NCBI GenBank assembly: GCA_016870695.1
Contig: VGAV01000036.1
Span: forward strand, 1-11,914
DNA from: Actinomycetota bacterium
GTDB taxonomy: Bacteria; Actinomycetota; Actinomycetes; Actinomycetales; Microbacteriaceae
Direction: 5' to 3'
DNA: 11,914 nt
Made by a program: the position numbers and the translations under genes. This document shows, in pieces, positions 7,143-11,914 of this stretch (position 1 is the first letter of the stretch; the number at the start of each line of letters is the position of its first letter). The notes beneath the pieces are model-generated. The model saw only the letters and a list, made by a program, of their open reading frames with translations. It searched no databases and was not told the DNA's origin.

Positions 7143-7218
7143 GTGCCGGCGGACGCCCGGGGCCGGGCGCCGAACGGCGTTGAGAGACCGGGCGCCGGCG
7201 GACGCCCGCCGCCGGCAC
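7143..7218. terminator. Nested GC-rich hairpin and repeat cluster after glpX
   Basis: GTGCCGGCGG (7143-7152) pairs perfectly with CCGCCGGCAC (7209-7218). Inside lie a small hairpin, CGCCG-AA-CGGCG (about 7169-7180), and two direct repeat pairs: GCCGGCGGACGCCCG at 7145 and 7194, and CCGGGCGCCG at 7163 and 7188. The cluster starts about 20 nt after the glpX stop. It most likely works as a terminator or mRNA-end structure, or may be a REP-like remnant. No T-tract is present. Confidence 0.45.
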
Positions 7219-7339
7219 CCAGATACAGCCGGGCGTGTCGTGACGCAAGCGTGACCGCCTCTTCCGGACCCCTCTGGCAGAATCGTGTGCAGTGTCGAAG
7301 GCGACGCTGTGTTCTTTGAGACCCGAAGGGGAATCGTCC

Positions 7340-7549
7340 ATGGCTGCTCCGACGAATCAGACCGCGCCCCAGACGGGCGCGCAGAAGGTGATCGCAGACG
7401 CTGTCGACCCCGCGCGTCGCCCGGACGTTCTGCTGCGCGTGCGCAAGCACGAGGGCTACGAGGTCAACGCCTGGTGGCTCGTCGGCGCCTTCGTCGGTAT
7501 CTCGGCCGCCGTGGTCAGCCTGCTGAGCTGGGTCCCCGGCGGCGCCTGA
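7340..7549 (+). CDS. Small single-pass membrane protein, unknown function
   Basis: A 69-residue protein I do not recognise. The first 43 residues are hydrophilic (QKVIADAVDPARRPDVLLRV, then KHEGYEVN), followed by one membrane segment at about 45-66 (WWLVGAFVGISAAVVSLLSWV) and a short GGA tail. The topology is therefore probably N-in with a C-terminal anchor. Good codon-position GC and the sharp amphipathic/hydrophobic split support a real gene. Start choice: ATG 7340 has AAGGGGA (7326-7332) 7 nt before it. A GTG at 7292 would add 16 residues and lies 8 nt after a CAGAAT hexamer, so a longer leaderless form is possible. It converges on rmuC across a hairpin; no operon partner is evident. Confidence 0.75.
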   Translation: MAAPTNQTAPQTGAQKVIADAVDPARRPDVLLRVRKHEGYEVNAWWLVGAFVGISAAVVSLLSWVPGGA

Positions 7550-7557
7550 GCCGTATC

Positions 7558-7580
7558 GGCCGCGGCGCTGAGCCGCGGTC
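7558..7580. terminator. Hairpin between the small membrane protein gene and rmuC
   Basis: CCGCGGC (7560-7566) pairs with GCCGCGG (7572-7578) around the loop GCTGA. A wobble pair and a further G-C pair extend the stem to 9 bp. It lies between convergent stop codons and overlaps the last bases of the rmuC stop, so it probably ends both transcripts. Confidence 0.6.
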
Positions 7581-8934
7581 AGTCGTCCCCCTCCTGCACT
7601 CGCATCCGCACCTCGCCGAGGTCGGCGAAGGTCAGAGTCTCGGCGGGGCCCTCGACGTTCGTGCGGCCCGCCGCAGCTCGGAACGGTGACGCGTCCGTGC
7701 CGTCGAGCAGAGGTTCGTCGAGCAGTTCCGGCGCCGCCCACCGCCGCGGAGCCGCCTCGAGCGCGGGCGGAGGCGTGGTGGCATCCAGTTTGGTCTCGTC
7801 GATGCCCGGGAACTTCCGCGCCGTGACGAGGACCCGCGACTCGAGCGAGCCGGCGAAGCGGTTGTAGCTGTCGACGGTGCGCTCGAGCGCGCGTCGCAAA
7901 TCGCCGGCGTGACCGGCGAGCACGCCCACGCGCTCGTAGAGCTCGTTCCCGAGGGCGAAGAGAGCCCGGGCCTCATCGGAGACGTCCTGCTGCGTCCAGG
8001 TGAAGGCGACCGTCTTGAGGACGGCCCACAGGTTGACGGGCGAGGCGAGGGCCACGCGCCGGGAGAACGCGTGGTCGAGCAGCGTCGGGTCCTCCTCCAG
8101 CGCGGCTGACAGCAGCGACTCGCTCGGCAGGAAGCAGATGACGAACTCGGGGCTCGCGTCGAGGCCCGCCCAGTACGTCTTGCGGGCAAGGGCTTCCACA
8201 TGGCCGCGGACGGCCTTCGCGTGGCGCCCGAGGAGGCTCGCCCGCCGTGCGCCGTCGTCGCCGACCGCCGTGACGGGGATGGCACTGGCCTGCAGATACG
8301 CGTCGAGGGGGACCTTGGCATCCACGGCCAGGGACTTGCCGCCGGGGAGCCGCACAACCATGTCGGGGCGGCCGCTGCCCGCGTCCGAGGTGATGGAGGA
8401 TTGCAGGTCGAAGTCGACGTAGCGCGTGAGGCCCGCCGCCTCCACGACCCGCCGCAGTTGCGTCTCGCCCCACACTCCGCGGGTGCTGCCGGAGCGCATG
8501 GCCGAGGCGAGGGCCTCGGTGGTCGCGCGGAGCGACTCGTCCGACTCGCGCGACAGTCGTAGCTGCTCGCCGAGTGCGGTGTACTGCTCGACGCGGTCGC
8601 GCTCGAGTCCGTCCACTTTGCGCTGCATGTGCTCGAGGGTCTCCCGCACCGGGTCCAGCGCCCGGAGCACCGTCTGCTCGCGGCGCTCCCGCTCCTCGCG
8701 GGCGGCTTGGTCGGCCCGCGACTGCCCGACCAGCTCGCGATACAGGCCGACCTGATGGTCGAGCTGGGCCTGGAGTCCCGCGCGCGCCGCTTCGGCGGTG
8801 GCCGCACGGGCCGTCAGCTCGTGGCGGTCGTCCGCCGTCCGGGTCGCGGCGCGGGCGCTCCCGAGGAACCATCCCGCGCCGGCTCCGAGGGTGAGCGCGA
8901 GAAGCGCGACGAGAACGATGAGGAGTGCGTCCAT
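7579..8934 (-). CDS. rmuC: DNA recombination protein RmuC
   Basis: RmuC-family proteins limit inversions and other rearrangements at repeats and are thought to be nucleases of the PD-(D/E)xK fold tethered to the membrane. The 451-residue product has an N-terminal membrane helix (residues 3-24), a long Ala/Arg/Glu-rich coiled-coil stretch (about 30-145) and the conserved RmuC domain (about 148-375). Within that domain are RGVWGETQLRRVVEAAGL (152-169), the nuclease-like PDMVVRLPGGKSLAVDAKVPLDAY with D191, D205 and K207, and FVICFLPSESLL (264-275). A variable acidic tail follows. Start ATG 8934 gives the membrane helix directly; no strong ribosome site is seen, though GCATGCT ending 6 nt before the ATG could be a weak leaderless -10. 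It lies 99 nt downstream of a codirectional exonuclease gene, which suggests a repair-related pair. Confidence 0.93.
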   Translation of the reverse strand: MDALLIVLVALLALTLGAGAGWFLGSARAATRTADDRHELTARAATAEAARAGLQAQLDHQVGLYRELVGQSRADQAAREERERREQTVLRALDPVRETLEHMQRKVDGLERDRVEQYTALGEQLRLSRESDESLRATTEALASAMRSGSTRGVWGETQLRRVVEAAGLTRYVDFDLQSSITSDAGSGRPDMVVRLPGGKSLAVDAKVPLDAYLQASAIPVTAVGDDGARRASLLGRHAKAVRGHVEALARKTYWAGLDASPEFVICFLPSESLLSAALEEDPTLLDHAFSRRVALASPVNLWAVLKTVAFTWTQQDVSDEARALFALGNELYERVGVLAGHAGDLRRALERTVDSYNRFAGSLESRVLVTARKFPGIDETKLDATTPPPALEAAPRRWAAPELLDEPLLDGTDASPFRAAAGRTNVEGPAETLTFADLGEVRMRVQEGDD

Positions 8935-9033
8935 GGGCTCAGCATGCCCGGGCCCTCCGACATCCGCGGTGCCGCCACGGCCATTCGGGGAGAAGTGAGC
9001 GCGATCCCTCGCTGTGGAAACGCGGTGGAGGAC

Positions 9034-9627
9034 TCAGGCGACGGCGCGCGCTGCGGCCGGAACCTCGATCTGCGCCACGCGGACGCCCAGTGCCGCCGCG
9101 AGGGCGAAGACGTCGTCCGCGCCCGCGCGCCGCGCGCAGTCGATGGTGATCTCGGCGCAGGCGACTGCGTCGGCGAGGGCGTCGTGGTGCGCGAACGGGG
9201 AGCATCCGGCCTCGGCCGCGACCAGCGGGAGACGGTAGGAGTCCAGCGTGTACGTCTTGCGCGACATCTGAACGCTGCAGAGGTAGCGGAACGACGGGCA
9301 TTCGTCGCCCGTCGCGGCGCAAGCGCGGCGCAGCACCGACATGTCGAAGCCGGCGTTGTGCGCGACGAGGATGTCGTCGCCGGCGAATGCCTTCAGCCGC
9401 GTCAGCTGCGCACTCCAGTCGGGGGCGTTCGCGACGTCGCCGGGGCGGATGCCATGGATGCCGATGTTGATGGGCGCGAAATGGTCATATCCCTGCGGCG
9501 GCTTGATGAGCCAGGCGGCGGTGGCGACGACGCGCCCGTTCCGCACACGGGCAAGTCCTACGGCGCAGGCCGAGGCGCCGTGGGAGTTCGCCGTCTCGAA
9601 GTCCATCGCGGTGAAGTCCAGGGCCAC
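9034..9627 (-). CDS. DEDDh 3'-5' exonuclease (DnaQ-like)
   Basis: A 197-residue protein that is almost entirely one DnaQ/RNase T-type exonuclease domain. Such domains remove nucleotides from 3' ends of DNA or RNA using two metal ions. The full acidic set is visible: D9 and E11 (AMDFETAN), D95 (LVAHNAGFDMSVLRRA), H148 and D153 (HHDALADA). A Cys-rich middle section follows motif II (SFRYLCSVQMSRKTY), and GIHGIRPGDVANAPDW (56-71) is typical of the exonuclease sets seen in DNA polymerase III epsilon-like proteins. No BRCT or polymerase domain is attached. The substrate cannot be told from sequence. Start GTG 9627 is supported by GGGGAGGG (9642-9635) 7 nt upstream. It is divergent from ychF and precedes rmuC. 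Confidence 0.93.
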   Translation of the reverse strand: MALDFTAMDFETANSHGASACAVGLARVRNGRVVATAAWLIKPPQGYDHFAPINIGIHGIRPGDVANAPDWSAQLTRLKAFAGDDILVAHNAGFDMSVLRRACAATGDECPSFRYLCSVQMSRKTYTLDSYRLPLVAAEAGCSPFAHHDALADAVACAEITIDCARRAGADDVFALAAALGVRVAQIEVPAAARAVA

Positions 9628-9634
9628 AGATTTA

Positions 9635-9642
9635 CCCTCCCC
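9635..9642 (-). promoter_or_regulatory. Ribosome binding site of the DEDDh exonuclease gene
   Basis: On the minus strand GGGGAGGG stands 7 nt before a GTG codon and decides the start at 9627 rather than an internal ATG. Confidence 0.6.
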
Positions 9643-9733
9643 GGAACGACCGGCTCGGAGTCCGAGGCGCGCCGAGCATCGTGCGATGTGGTGGCCGTGG
9701 CATCCATCCGAGGGGATGTCGGCGGCGGCGTAG

Positions 9734-9777
9734 GGAGGGGTCCGGCGAAGGGAGGAGGGTTCGGAGTGGAGGGGTCC
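9734..9777 (+). repeat. Pair of 10-nt direct repeats upstream of ychF
   Basis: GGAGGGGTCC occurs at 9734-9743 and again at 9768-9777 in a purine-rich stretch of the ychF/exonuclease spacer. The second copy can fold with CCTCC (9776-9780). It may be regulatory or simple low-complexity sequence. Confidence 0.3.
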
Positions 9778-9822
9778 TCCCGTCGCGTCATCTCTCCGTC
9801 GGGCGACGGCGCCGTGGCCGGG

Positions 9823-9828
9823 TAACCT
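9823..9828 (+). promoter_or_regulatory. -10 element of the ychF promoter
   Basis: TAACCT ends 8 nt before the GTG at 9837 and no ribosome site lies between, consistent with a leaderless or nearly leaderless message. Confidence 0.45.
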
Positions 9829-9836
9829 GGACTCCC

Positions 9837-10909
9837 GTGGCTCTTACCATCGGAATCGTCGGCCTTCCCAACGTCGGAAAGTCGACCCTGTTCAACGCCC
9901 TGACCAAGAACCAGGTGCTCGCGGCGAACTACCCGTTCGCGACGATCGAGCCCAACGTCGGGGTCGTGAACCTTCCCGATCAGCGCCTCGACAAGCTCGC
10001 CGAGGTCTTCAGCTCCGAGCGCACGGTGCCCGCGGCGGTCTCGTTCGTCGACATCGCCGGCATCGTCCGGGGCGCGAGCGAGGGGGAGGGCCTGGGCAAC
10101 CAGTTCCTCGCCAACATCCGGGAAGCGGATGCCATTGCCCAGGTCGTGCGCGGATTCGCCGACGACGACGTGGTCCACGTCGACGGTGCGGTGAATCCCG
10201 CGAGCGACATGGAGACCATCAACGCCGAGCTGCAGCTCGCCGACCTCCAGACGCTGGAGAAGGCGATCACGCGGTACGAGAAGGAGGTCAAGGGCAAGAA
10301 GCTCGACCCCTCCGTGCTCGACGCGGCGAAGGCGGCGCAGGACGCCCTGCAGCGCGGAGTGCTGCTGTCGGCATCCGGCCTCGACCTCTCGCCGATCCGC
10401 GAGCTGGGCCTGCTCACCGCCAAGCCGTTCATCTTCGTCTTCAATGTCGACGAGGCCGTGCTCACCGACGCCGCCCCAAGGCCGAGCTCGAGGCGCTGGT
10501 CGCCCCGGCGAAGGCCGTGTTCCTCGACGCGAAGATCGAGTCCGAGCTCATCGACCTCGACCCGGAGGATGCCGCCGAGCTGCTGGCCTCCACGGGACAG
10601 GACGAGTCCGGTCTCAATCAGCTCGCCCGCATCGGCTTCGCCACGCTCGGCCTGCAGACCTACCTGACGGCCGGGCCGAAGGAGGCTCGCGCGTGGACGA
10701 TCCCGCAGGGCGCGAAGGCGCCGCAGGCGGCGGGCGTCATCCACACCGACTTCGAGAAGGGCTTCATCAAGGCGGAGGTCATCTCGTTCGAGGACCTCGT
10801 CGAGCTCGGCTCCGTCGCGGAGGCCCGCGCGAAGGGCAAGGCCCGCCTCGAGGGCAAGGAGTACGTCATGCAGGACGGCGACGTCGTGGAGTTCCGCTTC
10901 AACAACTGA
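9837..10909 (+). CDS. ychF: YchF/OLA1-family nucleotide-binding protein, frame broken by one base
   Basis: YchF is a universally conserved, ribosome-associated P-loop protein that prefers ATP. Read from GTG 9837, frame one gives a textbook YchF N-terminus: GLPNVGKSTLFNAL (9-22), switch region ANYPFATIEPN (30-40), DIAGIVRGASEGEGLGNQFL (72-91) and NVDE (203-206), the family's replacement for NKxD. The intervening helical part (about 130-190) is intact. At about codon 214 the frame is lost: frame one continues into Arg/Ser-rich nonsense and stops at 10667 (276 residues). The correct continuation (KAELEALV, FLDAK, then the C-terminal TGS domain ending VVEFRFNN) lies in the -1 frame and ends at 10909. 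Adding one base restores 357 residues, the normal length. Either a sequencing error or a real deletion; the rest shows no decay. Confidence 0.93.
10474..10477 (+). other. Frameshift site in ychF (short C run)
   Basis: Four Cs stand here in GCCGCCCCAAG. A fifth C would give Ala-Ala-Pro-Lys and join the two ychF frames. It is not a classical slippery heptamer for -1 ribosomal frameshifting. A one-base loss in a homopolymer is the simplest cause. Confidence 0.8.
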
Positions 10910-10915
10910 CGACTC

Positions 10916-11122
10916 ATGTCCGCGCGGAGTCCGCTGGCGCAACCCGATGACCTCATTGCGTTCATCGAGATGCACTGGCCCGAATTCGACGCGGAGAGCA
11001 TCGCGGCGAGTCGGTTGTAGGCCGCCTGCGGGCTTCGGGCCTCCGTGGACGGACTTCAGGATGCCGGCCTGCGTCGCCGTCTCGGGGTCCGTTCTCTCCT
11101 CCACATCCGCGAACTCGGCTGA
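10916..11122 (+). pseudogene. Possible short decayed ORF with an in-frame TAG
   Basis: From ATG 10916 the frame reads MSARSPLAQPDDLIAFIEMH, then WPEFDAESIAASRL, then a TAG at 11018-11020, and continues for 33 further codons to TGA at 11120-11122. The first half has acidic, well-mixed protein-like composition. I do not recognise a family. There is no ribosome site, and the second half has weaker third-position GC. It may be a remnant of a small gene or chance. Confidence 0.25.
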
Positions 11123-11202
11123 GCTGTTCACCGCAGGGCGGGGAATCTTACTGTCCGCCCGCCGGGCGGGGTCCCCCGTCCGGGAATGTCGGTGACCGCC
11201 TC

Positions 11203-11208
11203 TAGAGT
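11203..11208 (+). promoter_or_regulatory. -10 element of the SDR gene promoter
   Basis: TAGAGT, identical to the predicted fbaA -10, lies 33 nt before the ATG at 11242. The expected transcript would carry a leader of about 25-27 nt. Confidence 0.5.
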
Positions 11209-11229
11209 CGCCGTACCGCCCATCGCACG

Positions 11230-11235
11230 AAGGAG
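11230..11235 (+). promoter_or_regulatory. Ribosome binding site of the SDR gene
   Basis: AAGGAG stands 6 nt before the ATG at 11242 and fixes the start. Confidence 0.7.
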
Positions 11236-11241
11236 TTCAGC

Positions 11242-11914
11242 ATGCCCGTCATCGCCATCGTCGGCGCCGGTCCGGGGCTCGGCGCAGCCGTTGCGCGCCG
11301 CTTCGGCCGCGAAGGTTTCTCGATCGCCCTGATCGCGCGTGATCTCGCCAAGCTCGACAGCATCGTGGCGGAGCTGGGTTCGGCGGGCGTGACGGCCAAG
11401 GCCTATTCAGCGGACGTGCGCGTCCCCGCCGAGCTGGAGAAGGCCCTCGGACGGGCGGCCGAAGACCTCGGCCCCGTCTCGGTCCTGCAGTACAGCCCGC
11501 TCCCGTCCCGCGACTACCTCAAGCCCGTCCTCGATCTGACCCCGGAGCTCGCGACGGAAGCCGTCCAATTCTCCCTGCTGGGCCTCATCTCGTCCGTGCG
11601 CGCGGTGCTGCCCGCGATGCGCGAATCCGGGGACGGCAGCATCATCCTCATCAACGGCGGGACGTCGGTGAAGGCACGCGCCGGTTTCGCCGGCACCTCG
11701 GTGGCCTTCCCCGCCGAGAGCGCGTACGGCGAGATGCTCCACGAGGCCCTCGCGGACGAGGGCGTGCGGGTCGCTCAGCTCGTCATCCCCGGGGCCATCC
11801 CGCGTCTGCAGCTGCCCAACGGCATCGACGACGTCGCCGATCGCATCTGGGACCTGCACACCACGCCCGGCGACTTCCGCACCATGCTCATCCCGCTCGA
11901 AGAGGGCCGCAAAT
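11242..11914 (+). CDS. Divergent short-chain dehydrogenase/reductase (3' end beyond window)
   Basis: The open frame of 224 codons reaches the right edge without a stop. The N-terminus is a clear Rossmann nucleotide-binding start: IAIVGAGPGLGAAVARRFG (4-22) carries the GxxxGxG pattern of the SDR superfamily. It is followed by ALIARDLAKLD (29-39) and SADV (56-59), the usual adenine-site Asp-Val. Later elements deviate. The NNAG motif position reads QYSP (83-86). The catalytic Ser is probably T141/S142 (INGGTS). The YxxxK position, aligned by the helix ending in HEALADEG, reads FPAES (156-160), so Tyr and Lys both appear replaced. It may be an NAD(P)-binding protein without classical dehydrogenase activity. 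Usual SDR length is about 250, so most of the protein is here. Start set by AAGGAG 6 nt upstream. Confidence 0.88.
   Translation, partial: MPVIAIVGAGPGLGAAVARRFGREGFSIALIARDLAKLDSIVAELGSAGVTAKAYSADVRVPAELEKALGRAAEDLGPVSVLQYSPLPSRDYLKPVLDLTPELATEAVQFSLLGLISSVRAVLPAMRESGDGSIILINGGTSVKARAGFAGTSVAFPAESAYGEMLHEALADEGVRVAQLVIPGAIPRLQLPNGIDDVADRIWDLHTTPGDFRTMLIPLEEGRK

Larger units (their letters stand above)
10910..11241. other. 330-bp spacer with weak traces of coding, no firm gene
   Basis: Between ychF and the SDR gene I find no gene I can support. A 34-codon ORF (10916-11020, plus) starts 6 nt after the ychF stop without a ribosome site and ends at TAG. The same frame stays open after the TAG to 11120-11122 with plausible residues (for example GLQDAGLRRRLGVRSLLHI), so a short decayed gene is possible. 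On the minus strand a GTG at 11131 opens a GC3-rich stretch of about 37 codons behind a TAAGAT hexamer, but it runs on antisense into ychF. A small GC-rich hairpin, CCCGC-CGG-GCGGG, lies at 11158-11170. Confidence 0.4.

Noticed and set aside
6076..7341. 421-codon minus-strand frame over glpX
   Set aside because: Antisense of glpX, whose motifs are unambiguous on the plus strand.
8629..9825. 398-codon plus-strand frame over rmuC and the exonuclease gene
   Set aside because: Shadow frame; both minus-strand genes have complete catalytic motifs.
10470..10481. Programmed -1 ribosomal frameshift in ychF
   Set aside because: The site GCCGCCCCAAG is not an X XXY YYZ slippery heptamer in frame, and ychF is not known to use frameshifting. 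A missing base is simpler.

Overview
The window is GC-rich chromosomal DNA from an actinobacterium, most likely a Microbacteriaceae member close to Microbacterium. The evidence is strong third-position GC bias, many start codons lying 6-8 nt after a TANNNT -10 hexamer (leaderless transcripts), and a three-helix membrane gene after ispH that looks like the Microbacteriaceae family DUF6264. The genus is inferred. I see no rRNA, tRNA, CRISPR array, prophage or insertion sequence.

Layout. Bases 1-1168 (minus) hold xseA, cut by the left edge. Divergent from it is ispH (1229-2290), overlapped by 4 bp by a DUF6264-like membrane protein gene (2287-2844). Next comes a two-gene stress-signalling unit: an ECF sigma factor resembling SigL (2918-3424) and its zinc-binding, membrane-anchored anti-sigma factor (3421-4107), also overlapping by 4 bp. 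In front of it is a near-perfect ECF autoregulatory promoter whose -35 element overlaps the preceding stop codon. An intergenic stretch with two nearly identical 57-bp direct repeats (4118-4257) leads to a MOSC-domain gene (4319-4864). That gene converges, across a strong hairpin terminator, on a class II fructose-bisphosphate aldolase gene (4919-5947, minus). Divergent from the aldolase is class II fructose-1,6-bisphosphatase glpX (6136-7122), so the two enzymes that make and use fructose-1,6-bisphosphate share one control region.

A hairpin-rich spacer (7143-7218) precedes a 69-residue single-pass membrane protein gene (7340-7549), which converges on rmuC (7579-8934, minus). Upstream of rmuC on the same strand is a DEDDh exonuclease gene (9034-9627). 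Divergent from that is ychF (9837-10909), which carries a one-base frameshift at a C run (10474-10477). A 330-bp spacer follows, with weak traces of coding. The window ends inside a divergent short-chain dehydrogenase/reductase gene (11242 to the edge) whose Tyr and Lys catalytic positions both look substituted.

The scaffold xseA / ispH / ychF, with glpX nearby, recalls a conserved actinobacterial neighbourhood (in M. tuberculosis glpX, xseB, xseA, lytB2/ispH and ychF lie within about 15 genes). The sigL-like pair, the MOSC gene, the small membrane protein and the SDR look like additions to that scaffold. No wholly new multi-gene system is evident. The best leads are the 57-bp repeat pair, the exact ECF autopromoter, the broken ychF frame and the substituted SDR.
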